A stretch of 64,000 nt of DNA from Geosiphon pyriformis (taxonomy: Eukaryota; Glomeromycota; Glomeromycetes; Archaeosporales; Geosiphonaceae), in contig JAAOMT010000299.1 in the NCBI GenBank assembly GCA_016748015.1, positions 1,101,924-1,165,923 of the forward strand, read 5' to 3'. Both the position numbers and the translations under genes were made by a program. The notes below the pieces were generated by a model that saw only the letters and a list, made by a program, of their open reading frames with translations, ran no database searches and was not told the origin of the DNA. Position 1 is the stretch's first letter, and each line of letters begins with the position of its first letter. Of the stretch, positions 23,120 through 34,800 are shown in pieces.

Positions 23120-23880
23120 CTTGGAAATATCAAACGAAAGAAAAAAACAGAGCTCGAGTGCTATGTAAAAGGGAATATATATGTATTACCCTATTTGTAA
23201 AAAAGTATTAAAGATTCTTATATTATGAAATTACGCCAAATTAAAAGTTTTTAATGAATGATGTATGATGATTGTGATGAGGATGGAGGTAAAGGATGAA
23301 TAAGGCGATAAACTCTTGTTTTTTTTTTTAACGGGAAACTCTCGTCTAACGAGCAATCAAAGTGACTTTATGCCACTCAATCACTTTTCATTTCTTATAG
23401 AAAAAAAAAAAAGAAAAAAGGAAAGGTAGAAGCGTAAATAACGCAAAAATGGCTTACATTTATATAATCAATTTCAAAATAGCCAATTTGTTTATTATTT
23501 TTCAATGAAACCTTTTTGTAAATTCAAAAATAATCAAGAGTGTATATTTTTTTAGTATAATACTTCACAAATTATAATTGGTGTTTTCAAGCTTTGGTGA
23601 CTCACAAAGTGGGTAAGATTAAAAAAAAAATACAGGAAAAATTTTTCGAACGTGATCCGTCGTAAAGTAAAATTGTTACAATAATTTTTAAAGCCAGTGG
23701 GGGTCAGGTTCTAAGTGCAGGGGGGTACTTTAATTGATAATTAAAAAATGAAATTTAGAGTTTTGTTTTTGTTTTTATTTTTATTTTTATTTTTGTTTTA
23801 TTTTAATTTTTTTTGAAACATAAACTTTTTATTTATGTTTTAATCATTGTTATTAAAGGTTTGATTGATTAAAAGTATAT
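23120..23880. other. Upstream flank of the MYB gene
   Basis: No gene was seen. It includes an imperfect hairpin CTCGTCTAACGAG at 23341-23353 and A/T homopolymers. It probably holds the MYB promoter (minus strand). Confidence 0.35.
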
Positions 23881-23985
23881 AAAATATTTTTTTCTTTCTT
23901 TCTTACTTTCTTTCTTTTTTTCTTTCTTTCTTACTTTCTTTCTTTCTTTCTTTCTTACTTATTTACTTATTTACTTATTTACTTA

Positions 23986-24058
<73 letters not shown>
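23881..24058. repeat. Compound (CTTT)n / (ACTT)n tetranucleotide repeat
   Basis: CTTT units with scattered CTTA variants pass into TTAC-TTAT and then into a pure (ACTT)n tract of about 20 units. Further tetranucleotide runs (GAAT, then AAAT) lie at 24256-24310. Confidence 0.95.
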
Positions 24059-24060
<2 letters not shown>

Positions 24061-24507
24061 TTAGTCATTGTTGATTTTATCGGAATTTCCAATACGATTG
24101 ATGACCATGTAGTGGCATTTGTTGCGGGTACCCTAAAAAAAAAGTTTACATTGGCTGTTTCCAAAGAAAAAGTTTATAGCTTCGGTTTGTTTATTTTCAT
24201 GGCTTAATGTGATATATTAATTTCTTTGAATTATTGAAATAAAGTAAGTAAATAATGAATGAATGAATGAATGAATGAATGAATGAATTAATAAATAAAT
24301 AAATAAATTAATTAATAAATGATCATATATTAAAATTGTTGTTAACCTTTTAATTTTTATTAATATATATATTTTTTTTTGTAAAGAGTATTTTATTAAT
24401 GCATTATTCTATGCTCTATGCAGGTAATATATTAAATCAGGAATTTCAATTTATTCGAATTTTAAATTTATTACATACAAAGAGTTAGGGGATACAAAAT
24501 TAGCCAT
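24051..24507 (-). CDS. Candidate 36-residue two-exon small protein
   Basis: Exon 1 runs from ATG 24507 to 24479 (MANFVSPNS plus two bases) and ends at a perfect GTATGT donor. Exon 2 starts after a T-rich TTTAG acceptor at 24132, joins in phase, and reads VPATNATTWSSIVLEIPIKS to a stop inside the adjoining tetranucleotide repeat. A TATAAAA box lies about 90 bp upstream. A second frame is also open through exon 2, so the reading is not unique. No homologue is recognised, and the model rests on splice signals only. Confidence 0.25.
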
Positions 24508-24597
24508 TTTTTTTATTTTATTTTTTTGATAATCCTGATCAATGTTCTCTCCAGTTTTTTCTCTTATATGTGTACAAAAAGTCAAACCAATAATCAC

Positions 24598-24625
24598 TAA
24601 ATTTTATAATGGCACATGATGCCAC
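24598..24625 (-). promoter_or_regulatory. TATA-like box and adjoining inverted repeat
   Basis: On the minus strand, TGGCATCATGTGCCA (5-bp arms TGGCA/TGCCA) is followed directly by TTATAAAATTT. This is plausible core promoter architecture for the small candidate gene at 24051-24507. Confidence 0.3.
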
Positions 24626-24857
24626 AAGACTAACACGCACGCCGAAAATGGGAGACCAATTTATTGTGCGCGAATCAAAATCTTTTGTCAAACGATGAAA
24701 GATTTTTTTTAACGATGCTTACAATGGGATTGCGAAACTTTTCACAATTGATGTGAATTTGTGTGTACATTATTGAAAGATTTACAAAAGTTTGTTAAAA
24801 AAAATAAAAATAAAAAAATAAAAAAAAATGGATTATCATTTAAGTTTAATCAAGTTA

Positions 24858-24992
24858 TTATTCGAATTCTTGTCGAAACCAGGATATTAAAATTTTGTGA
24901 TATTTTTCCTCAGGTATTGGGAGATGTAATGCATCAATAAATTTCGAAACTATAATTAGTTTTTCAATATTTAAAGTAACTTGATCCCACGT
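24858..24992 (-). CDS. Orphan terminal exon, unknown protein
   Basis: A 44-codon frame ending in TAA at 24858-24860 reads WDQVTLNIEKLIIVSKFIDA and ends KYHKILISWFRQEFE, with normal amino-acid use. Directly upstream on the minus strand is a run of 26 A, with no clear acceptor after it, so the 5' limit is unknown. It is probably the 3' end of a gene whose other exons I could not find, or a relic. Confidence 0.35.
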   Translation of the reverse strand, partial: TWDQVTLNIEKLIIVSKFIDALHLPIPEEKYHKILISWFRQEFE

Positions 24993-26239
24993 TTTTTTTT
25001 TTTTTTTTTTTTTTTTGAACTATATACTAATTTTTTTGACAAGTTTCCATGTACCAAAAAAAAAAAATTGCGTTACAAAGATTTTAGATGGTTTTTCTGC
25101 AGTGATATTTCACAAAGTACAAAAGTACCAATTTGGATCAAACATTTTTTAAAGATTGATTTCGAATCTCGAGAAAAAAAAACCTCTCCCCCCCCCCCCC
25201 ATTTTCAAGTCATCCCTGAAAAATTAAAATGAACAGGTTTTTTATTGTTTTATAATTTTGTTCCCAAGTTTTACTTGAATGGGCTAAAAAAAATTATCAA
25301 TGTGAAACTATCTAAAACTTTTACAGGAACAATAGAATGGAATTCAAAATTTTTTCCTTAGGAGAATCGCCTGGAAAGAATAAAATTTTTTAGAAAAAAT
25401 TTTTCAAATTAGATTGAATAATATTAAATTTTTTTTTTCTTCAATGAACTCAATTTAATTTATTTATTTTTCTTCAATGAACTTAATTTAATTTTTTCAT
25501 TTACATTATAAAAAACTTTTAACGTGATTTTCTTAATTTTATTCAAGGTAACTAACCAAAAGATATATTATATGTATTTTATTACTTATATCTTAAACAA
25601 TAAAATTATTCTATTTGTTATTGAAAGAAAGAAATAACCCTTAAATTTATGAAATCTGTTTGACAAAATAATTTTGTTTTTTTCAAAATATTCAAAAAAA
25701 AATAAAGCTTTCAAAAATTTCTTAATTTTTACCATTTATTAAAAATTAACTATTTATTATAAAAACTTTTTCATGTAATAGTTAATGTCAAATTTAATTT
25801 ATTTCTTTATTTTTTGTTTCAAAATTGGGTTATTTCTATTCGCTCATAAAATAAAATAAAAAAATTCTTTTCATTTTAAATGTATAAAAATAAAATCTGA
25901 ATGTTCAATTCATTATTATGTAATACATTGTTAAAATAGAAAAAGTTTTAAAATCTTTTCAATATTCATACTTAATTTCGAAAAACATATTAATAATAAT
26001 AATAATAATCTCGTAATATTGAATTCTGATTCTTTTCAAAAAATTAATTTTATTCTTTTATATTCTATGAAAAAATTTTTACATGCAATTTTGATTTTTA
26101 GAAAAAAATTAATCAAAAAATTTTTTTTTTAATTGAAATAAAATTTGACAAATAAAAAATTTTTATAAAAATCAGATTTATTCATATATTTAATTCTGAT
26201 TTAAAGTTTTGAAAAATGTTAAAAAAATTGAAATAGAAA
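24993..26239. other. A+T-rich gene-free stretch
   Basis: Homopolymer runs of T (24991-25016), A and C (25188-25200) and short AAT tracts near 25990. No gene was recognised. Confidence 0.6.
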
Positions 26240-26630
26240 ATTTTACAAAGAAATTCAAGATTTTCCTTTCTATCAACAAGATCCTTGGCAACAAAGTTAT
26301 CAAATATGGGACTATAGGACAATTGGAAGGCATTTAGTTGAATGTGAATATTCAGAAAGCCTTCCAAGAGCAACACCGATGCTTTGCCAAAGTCCATAAA
26401 CTAGCATGTGTAGAGAGGGCCTAAAAACATTTGAATCACACGGTGTTTACAGATGAAACAGCTTTTCAGCTGTTACAAAATATAAAGAAATGGATGCCCA
26501 AAAATTAGAGCAAATTATCGTGAAGGAGTGGCATGATATTCCCCGATCTATTCTAATCAGGTTAGCGGGATCAATGAAGTCGCGTTGTGAACTAATTATA
26601 GAAGGAAATGGTAATCGAATTTCCTTATAA
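26240..26630 (+). mobile_element. Tc1-like transposase relic
   Basis: Plus-strand pieces of a DDE transposase in several frames. NHTVFTDETAFQLL around 26430-26475 matches the block holding the second catalytic Asp of Tc1 transposases. A frame ending at 26630 (EWHDIPRSILIRLAGSMKSR, then CELIIEGNG) matches the Tc1 C-terminus. The part between them, including the third catalytic residue, is deleted. Stops interrupt the N-terminal part. Terminal repeats were not found. The antisense frame at 26182-26397 is a shadow. Confidence 0.6.
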
Positions 26631-26720
26631 AAAAGATTTAGTTTTTTAGCTTTAATTTAATTTGTTAGTGTTTTTGATGTAAATTATGTTTTCTTATCAA
26701 GTTTTGATTTTTGGATCTAA

Positions 26721-26924
26721 ACTTTTGGTTTCCAAAAAGTTTTTAATGAAAATATAGACTTTAAAGACGAATTAAGTGATGGTATTAAAGAAGTTAGTCA
26801 GGGTGTTTGGGGAGCTACCAAAAAATTTGGGCAAGTTCGCTATCAAAACAGAAACAGTGGTGGGAACGGGAGCAGCAATCGTTTCCATGGGGGTTTAAGC
26901 TGTTGCTTACCATGGTTCCCATAA
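26721..26924 (+). pseudogene. Unidentified fragment with Gly/Asn-rich end
   Basis: One frame reads FKDELSDGIKEVSQGVWGAT and then KKFGQVRYQNRNSGGNGSSN to a TAA at 26922-26924. After a frame change, the next bases read GRSYDSECPICRGDI to a TAA near 26980. The final CPICR could be the last metal-binding pair of a RING-like or zinc-ribbon fold, but the other ligands are absent. G+C is above the flanks. Not identified. Confidence 0.25.
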
Positions 26925-27334
26925 AGAAAGAGGAAGGAGTTATGATAGTGAGTGCCCTATTTGTCGAGGAGATATCTAAAAAAAATTTTATGGCAAATAA
27001 ACAACCACTTCTTTTATTTCTTCACTCGAGTCAGTCTTATGTATTATCCACATTTTTTTTTCATTATAAACTTTTTCTTTTTTGATTTCTCTTATACTCT
27101 TTCTTATCTTATATTTTTTGGCCTTCTCTAATTATTCACATTGTTTGTAAAATAATTAGGAAAAGAAAGAATTAGTTATTTATCAGCAAAAAAATCTTTG
27201 TCGGACATACTTATTAAATGTCTTCCACTTACTAGCAATAAACACCCCATAAAACTGCTTACTTAGGCATTTAAAGTATAATATCATTTAGGCACTCTCC
27301 ACCCCCCCCCCAAAAAAAAAAAACTGAGATTATT

Positions 27335-27475
27335 TTGATTTTTGATCTGACCAGTCTTCCCAGCTTCTTTTAGTTCTTGACCATAGAGATAACAAGCACA
27401 CAGGTCATAAGAATGATTAGGCTTAACTGGTCTTTTCTGGTGATCTGGTTGTGGGAATCTTTTTTGATATGACTA
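27335..27475 (-). other. Short frame with possible zinc-ribbon, possibly IS-like
   Basis: A minus-strand frame reads RPVKPNHSYDLCACYLYGQE, then LKEAGKTGQIKNQNN. The DxCxC stretch followed by a Gln-Ile motif vaguely recalls the N-terminal zinc region of IS66 transposases. Competing frames are open on both strands, so this is only a suggestion. Confidence 0.15.
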
Positions 27476-27924
27476 ACAACCTCATATATACAAGCAGACT
27501 TTGTAACAGAATTCTCAACAAACTAGATACTCCGCTTCATGCAAGCAACAGAAAAACTTACCAAATGGCTTTAAGTTATTATTGGTGACATAGTATTTTT
27601 ATTGCAAATTTTAATCGTTTTCTCTCTATTGTCTTCACCTTTGAAAAAGCTACCACTGGGGTCTAAAAGGGTAAAAGGTTAAGAAAAGAAATGCACAATT
27701 GTAAAAGAGAATTAACCAAAAGGAGTAGACCAATCTTAGCCTTACAGAAACTTATTTTACTTGAACAAAGCCAAAAAATTTAAGAGAATTAAACCAATTA
27801 CTCGGCAATCGTTTAGAAAATTAAAAAAGGGCCGAAATAATTTATGGTATCATAATTAACGACTAATATCGTATTATTTTTGATTAAATAGGTACTAATG
27901 CTTACAATGTATTAGATAAAAGTT

Positions 27925-28125
27925 ATGGTAAGGAATCAAAAAAACCAAAAAACAAGAGAAAAAGATAGAATTAAAGCTTATTTACCCAGGGAAAATGTTA
28001 AGGGAAGAATTATTAATACTCTTAAAGATATCAGTCGACCAATTTACCAAAAGTATTCAGATAAAGAAGAAATAATTAAGGAAATATTAGCGGAAAAGCA
28101 AGATATTAGTTCTAATATTGATTGA
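27925..28125 (+). CDS. 66-residue unknown ORF, Lys/Ile-rich
   Basis: The ATG at 27925 opens a frame that starts basic (MVRNQKNQKTREKDRIKAYL) and continues with a helical part (GRIINTLKDISRPIYQKYSD) to TGA at 28123-28125. There is no intron signal. The frame past the TGA stays open for only a few codons. It sits between the weak IS66-like frame and the RHH-like fragment. Composition resembles a small bacterial protein, but no family is identified and a chance frame cannot be excluded. Confidence 0.25.
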   Translation: MVRNQKNQKTREKDRIKAYLPRENVKGRIINTLKDISRPIYQKYSDKEEIIKEILAEKQDISSNID

Positions 28126-28337
28126 GTTTGCAAAAGGGTTATAAATTAGATTGCTGAAAAGATAAAGAAGAGGAAAAAAAAATTAGCAAAAATTTAAGGC
28201 TTTTTTCACAAACAAGAAAAAGACTATGAATGAAATGGTGAATAACAAGCTTTTTTCCACTATATAAAAATTTTAAAAACATCCTAATCAGTTCTTTGTC
28301 TTTGATTACTATAAAAAATTCGCTTGGTTCCTCTTCG

Positions 28338-28550
28338 CTAAATGGTTATTTCTTTGGCATTGCTATCTGAACAAAAAGATTTGGTCTGTTTTCCCCTTTT
28401 AGCTTTTTCGCGTTTTTTGGCTAATTTTTTTGCATACATATCCAAGGCTCTTTCTAAAATCTCAACTGCAAAACATTGTTCTTTCCAGACTAACTTTTTA
28501 TAAAACTCAGGCTTTACCCGCAGTCCTAGAGGCTTAGTTATTTCTTTTTT
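28338..28550 (-). pseudogene. Fragment resembling a bacterial ribbon-helix-helix protein
   Basis: An open frame of 70 codons without a proper start reads KPLGLRVKPEFYKKLVWKEQ, then AVEILERALDMYAKKLAKKR, and ends in TAG at 28338-28340. The pattern (Pro-Leu-Gly-Leu-Arg strand, then pE.Y..L helix, then EiLe.AL.mY) resembles short bacterial RHH/ParD-type proteins. It begins right after an in-frame TAG and lacks an ATG, so it is partial or broken. Bacterial origin is inference from sequence style only. Confidence 0.3.
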
Positions 28551-29497
28551 CTAGCATAAATTTAGATTTCAATTATTTTTAATTTTATAGTTTTTCTATC
28601 TGCTAGCAAAAATTATTTATTAGGCGTTCTGTGGGAAAAAATAAATCAAAAAGGAGAGGTTTTTGGATAAAAAGTAAGAGTTAAAAAGGAAAATTAATTG
28701 TAGTGTTAAAAACAGTTAATCAGTATTAAGTGTGTGTGCGAAAACTAAATTTTTAGTCTAATTTATTTGGTGTGAGAAATACATTATCAAACAAAATTTT
28801 TGGTAAAAAACAAATTGAAAAAAAAATTTTACATTTTAAATATTAATGGACTATTCTAAACAAAATGAGTTGAATATTAACAGAATTTTTAAAAATATTT
28901 AATTTTTCAAGATTTAAAATAATAATTGAGTTGTGATAGCTAGAATGTAATTTAGAAATTTATTTATTTTTTTTCAATAATAAAAAATAATTTACTAATT
29001 TTTAATAATATCTAATACGAGATATAATTTTCCAATTTTAATTCTTTATAATTTTATTTGATGATTTCAAAAATTTCAAAGAATTAAAATTTGCATTTTG
29101 TCAATTTTTGGGTATTAAATCTGACTTAAAGCCATTAAATAATTTCTATATTATATTTTTTTAGTATAAGTTAATTATTTATGAATTTAAAATACAAAGA
29201 CTTATTTAAATCAAGATAATATTTATGATCAAATTGATTGACTGATTAATAATCAAAAAAAAATCATAATTTCTGATTAAAATCGTGTAAAAAGTTTTAA
29301 ATCTGTTGATTTGTTTAATCTATTAAAATGAAAAAATAATAATTTTATTTTTTATAAATTTTTTCATTTACATTTTAAATTTATTTATTATATTATTAAA
29401 TGAATATTTATAATTTTGGGTTTTGTTGGTGTAATCTCCACGAAAATTTTTTTTTCAATTAAAAACACAATTTCATTAAAATAAATTTTATTTTTAA

Positions 29498-29533
<36 letters not shown>

Positions 29534-30648
29534 ATTAATAAATAATTCAAAGATAAACAAAGTTATAATTTAAAAAATTTTAATTTTAATGTTATTTAAG
29601 AAAAAAATTAACTTTCAATCGGTTTTTAAAAAAGTTCAAAACTAAAATCAAGTTTTTAAATATTTTTGATCAATGAAATTTTTAAAAAATGAGATAATTT
29701 TGTTTTAGCTTATATCTTTGAAAACAGTTTCAAAATGAAATAAAATTAAAAGGTCCATTCCAATATGTTTTTTGTTAATTTCAAAATTTTAAATACTATT
29801 TTATTTGATACCCTGAAAATGTAATTCCCTAAAAAATTTAAAATCTAATTTTAAATGTTAACCAAAAATCTTGTTTCGTTAAACAAAGCCTACTTGCCGA
29901 TCTCTTTATTTTGGTCATTTGATGATTATCTTTAGTTCATCTCTGTAAAAGCCACTAACAGATTTATCTTAAAAATAACAAGGGAGAATACGAAGAAAAA
30001 ATGTTTCGATAATTTGAATTATATAAACCAGGGCAGCTTAGTATTTCTTAATCAAAGGTTAATAAAAATTTAGAAAATTGGAAACACATCAACATTGTCA
30101 TGAAAATGTCCATAATTCCCATTTACAATGTTCATGGTTCACACAATTCACCCCTGTCATCGTATTTGACATCAGTCAACCAATCATTGATAGTTGCAAT
30201 GAATGAAGCCAATGATAATTTTTTTATTTTAAATTTTTGATTTATGTGACATCTAATACGGTCGATTTCTGCACATCACCCCTCCTCGCAACAACAAACT
30301 TTCATTGCTGCCAAAATACAATATTATCGTTGCTTTTTCGTGTAAAATATTAAAAATATTTTGGTAAGTTTATTGTTTTTGACAAAATTTAATTGAAAAA
30401 GAATATTTTAGATGTAAATCAAACCACTATAATCCATTTAAAAGTCACCTTATCGTTTGTTTATTTTTGGCACGCTCTATCTGTTATCTGTGGGCAATTT
30501 TGTAGGCCGTTATTTTGATTCTCATCATTTTACAAATAATGCATGCAATTTTCCATTTTAAAGAAAATACTAGCCTCCAAGATTATTTTTTAACTAGGTG
30601 TAAAAATTTGAACAACTCAAAAATAAGAAAACTTCAGTTTTGATCAAA
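28551..30648. other. A+T-rich flank upstream of the 30.6-kb gene
   Basis: No gene to about 29.9 kb, with an ATT tract at 29500-29531. From about 29.9 kb complexity rises and a CCAAT motif (CAACCAATCATTG) lies at 30178-30190. This is probably the promoter and 5' untranslated region of the gene starting at 30649. Confidence 0.4.
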
Positions 30649-31858
30649 ATGAGTAACATATCTTCACCCACACCGTTCGTGGCTGAACATACTGGTGAAA
30701 TAATGATGAAGACACTGGAGGTTCGTCGTAAAATTTTTAAAATAATTTCAAGCTTTAATAAAATTTTGCAAATCCCCTAAAAAATTAAATTAAATCATTT
30801 TCAATTAATTTTAATTTTTAATTATTCAATTTCTTAATATTTTTCTAATTGCTTTGTTATTGAATGACCAATCATAGGTTATTCAGGCCTACAAAGAAGC
30901 CGGTCAAAAATTACGGAAAGTTCAGCAGATTGTAAACGAATTGCGAGCCATCCTTCCACCTGATAGGTGTCTCAGATTCCCACCAGGGGTACTTGAAAGC
31001 CTATCCACATTCCCAATTGAATCCATGGTCAATTTCCCTCTCAATGCAAATATATCATTACCACCTTTTTTTTCACAAATTCCCCAAGAATCGATTGACA
31101 AAACAGAAAAATCTGGTATAGATGAAAAACAAAAATTAGGTTTTAATCGGCAGCAAGAATTCGAAAAGTCTCCAAAGGATGAAGAAACTGAAGAGGATGA
31201 GCTTTTTCCACCTCCAATATCACGTGACCAAACGCCTGAACCATCGAGACCTATTAATATGATTGCAAAAAAGAAAAATATTCGCCATGAACCATACGAA
31301 AAACCACGATATTCAACCACTGAAGAAAATTCAGAAACTTCCGATGAATTCACGGTTACCAAAATCTCAACAACTGAAAGAAAAGCCCCAACTCTTCCAA
31401 ATGAAGCCACCCTAAGAATGAAATCCAAATTCCTTGGAAATATCTCCCTTAAAACAAATTTTCATCATCTTAGAAGTACTACTCCACGCTCAGAAAGGAA
31501 GGTTACCACCACGAGAGATTATTCACCACCAAAAAGTCCATCATCACCTTCACCTACAAAATTTCGATTTTCAGAATCATCTAATACAAAAATTTATAGT
31601 GCTGAACAAAAAATGCTCGTTGATGAATTTATCAAATATTTGACCCCTCGTCTCTCTACCACATCACAAAAAGCAATCGCTGAGGAAATTCGTCAAATTT
31701 CAGGAAACACTACAAGAATTGCTCAAGGAACGATCTCAAAGATGATTCGACGTGTTGAGATACCCCGGGACAACAATACGGTTGACGCCATTCGCAAATG
31801 GATTATTATCGAACAGTCCAAACCTGGATGTCCTGGAATTAAGGAAGAGGCAGATTAA
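30649..31858 (+). CDS. Unknown nuclear-type protein with possible helix-turn-helix C-terminus, two exons
   Basis: Model of 350 residues: exon 1 30649-30720 (ATG, 24 codons), a GTTCGT...ATAG intron of 157 bp, and exon 2 30878-31858, in phase. Exon 1 plus the start of exon 2 form a helical N-terminus (VIQAYKEAGQKLRKVQQIVN). The middle (about residues 50-260) is Ser/Pro/Thr/Lys rich and probably disordered, with acidic DEETEEDELF and an SPPKSPSSPSPTKFRF stretch typical of phosphorylation sites. The last 80 residues are folded-looking: SQKAIAEEIRQIS, then AQGTISKMIRRVEIP, then DAIRKWI. The order (helix, IsQGTISk, then a helix ending in W) resembles Cro/C1-type helix-turn-helix domains, so DNA binding is suggested but unproven. 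The antisense frame at 30922-31428 is a shadow. Confidence 0.65.
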
Positions 31859-34800
31859 AAGATCCTTGACCTCATATCCAATGAAAAAAACTAGCGATCA
31901 CGGAAAAATTTTTGATTTTGCACTGGACTTAAATTTCATAAAAAGCTTTTTTCTTCCACAATTTTTGATGCCCAACTTTCAAAGGTTTGCTAAAATGGAA
32001 ATATCAATCACGCTTTCAACATACTTCAATCTCAGCGTAAACAAGATCAACCTATTTGAAATCATTAAAAGATGATAATCGACAGTTTCTAAAACATTAC
32101 TCTTTCGAGATTTTTCTGTATATTGCCATTTTTAGTAATTTTGAGTTTACTCTTATCTTTGTTTAACCAATCATTTTAGTTAAGAAAATTCTTGCTCATC
32201 GGATCATCCACAAGCTTAGTAAGAAAGCCTTACTTTTGGAATCTTAAACTCCGAAGTTATCGCTGCAAAAAAAATTCAATTCAATTTGTAATATTAGTGC
32301 CTAAAATATTTGGAAATTTTTACAGAAAACTCTTTGTAAACTTTGCCAAAACATAAAATATTAAAAATCGTTCTCCCAACAATAACTGCTAGATTCCCCA
32401 ATGCAAAAATAAACAATTCGCTAATTTATAAAAGAATCAAATCACAAAGTTTTGAATTAAGAATAATCCAAAGCAAATTCTAAATTGTAATCTCTATTTA
32501 AAATAAATAATTCAATAAATTATAATATATGAGTATTTCAAATCAAAGATTTTTTTTCTATGAAATTAGTTTAATATCCAAATTCTCATTTTTTGAACAA
32601 TCAAAGTTTTTTATCAATATATATTTGATTTATTAGATAGATTATTTTGCAACAAAATAAGTTTTGCAAAAGCCTTTTATGATATTCTGGAAAAAACACA
32701 ACAATTTGGATTGAGAAAGAGATAAATTTTAAGTCAAAATTAACTTCAAGTAAACTTATTTCTCATTTTAAAGCTTAGAACAGTTTTTCAAGTATATTAC
32801 TATTCAAATAAAAGATTATAAGTTTATATTGCCAATTAATTTCAAAAATTAAAATAATTTATAAGTTAACATATTGTGGTTTATTCCACGCACAAAGTTT
32901 GTAATATTCAATAAATTTTTTTAACAAGTCAAAATAATAACAGGTTTATGATTCTGGATAAAAATTGTTATTTAATGAAAAAAGTGACAAATTTTGTAAT
33001 GTATAATTATATTAATTTTGAACTTTAAATTCTAAACAATGTATTGCCGAATAATATCATAAAATTGAAATTTTATTTTTATTTATTTTTCTATTGTTAT
33101 TTTGTTTATCTGATAAGGAATGTTTTGCAACCTATTTATATTTATACAAAACAAATTTGTGACATGTTTAAACAATTAAAAAATATATCTTTTTTTAAAA
33201 TGTATGTTATAGTTTTTGAATAACTATTATATTATTGATTAATTTGCAAATAAATAACAATATTTAGATAAAACTCGAGCACAAATTAATGAAAATTTAA
33301 TTTATATTTCATATTTGGTTAATTAAAATCTTATTCTATTACAAATTTAATTTCGGCAATAATTAACATATTATAAACAAGAATTTATTTTTTTGCATTA
33401 TTTTATAATTTTCAAGTTAATTATTTGATAATAAAATCTTAAAAGTTTTTGACCTTTAAACTAAAATAGAACTGCAATTAAAAAAATTCTAACCTAAAAA
33501 TTTTTGCATTTGTTTGCTTTTCTTAGCTAAAATTATATTATCCCTTAATTTTTTGTTGATTATTCCATTATTAATTATTTAATTCATCCAATTATTTTTA
33601 CTATTAAAAAGTATAATTAGATGTAATAATTACATATGTAATGTTTTAAATTTGGTAAAAATTAAAATTTAGCCAAGATTTGAGATATTTTGAATAAGTT
33701 GATCAAAATATTGTAATTAATTTAAATTTTGAATGATGTGTCAAAATTTTTGCAAAATTAAAAATACTTAAAATAATAATATTTAAATGATACAAAAAAG
33801 CCTATCTCTTTAAAGAAATATTTATTTAATAGCTTAAAAAGTTAAATACTTGAAATAAATACAATTTATTGAAACAAAAATTAAAACTTAATAGATCCAA
33901 AATTGGCTTTTTTAAAATTATTATACTTAAATTAAATTTTAGACTCCAAAAAATAATTATTTTTAAATTGTTTACTATTTGTTTTTATAAAATGATAATT
34001 TTTTAAGCAATTGCAAATACAATAATTATAATAAATAATTAGATATTAGTTAGTAATTAAATTAAATACAATTATTTTTAAATATTATAGTTTCAAAGCT
34101 TTGAAAAATATTGAAATCAATTAAAAAATATTAAAAATAAACAAATAAGATATTTTCTGATAATAATATAATTATTTTAATTACAGTATATAATATTTAA
34201 AATAAGAAATCTTTAAATTAACAGAATTATTGGTTTTGTTAAATGTATATTATAAAAATCATAAATAAAAATTTATATACTTATTAAACTAACAAAAATA
34301 AAATTCAAAAAATAATAAATTTAACTATTAAAAATATGTAATTTAAAATATTTATTTATTTATTTCAACTTATTCATCTTTGGATTAAATAAATTCAGTA
34401 TTCAAACCAATAATTATATGATTTTTTATTATATTTAACAGATAAAGTTTTATTAATTAGAAGTTAATTAAAAATATCATGTATTTTTTTCATATAACTT
34501 TGATAATTATTTATAGTATTATTAAGAAATAATAAAATGTTGAATAATACAAGATAATGCAAAATTATTGTTTGTACAAATTAAAATTAAATTCAACAAA
34601 ATTCCAAATTTGTATAGTAAATTGAATTATATTTATAATAATAATAAAGCTTATAGATGTCTTATTTTTATAACTTTATAATAAGAATTTGATATTGTTT
34701 ATTAACAATTTTTATATTGATACTTAAATATATATTTGATAAAAATTAAAAACATTTGCTTTGAATAAATAAATAATTTAGCATTATATAGTTACAAATA

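Noticed and set aside
24981-25232. Plus-strand frame with poly-Phe
   Set aside because: It comes from a T homopolymer and lies antisense to the better orphan exon at 24858-24992.
30922-31428. 168-codon minus-strand frame
   Set aside because: Antisense shadow of the gene at 30649-31858, whose plus-strand frame is longer, spliced and has protein-like low-complexity features.
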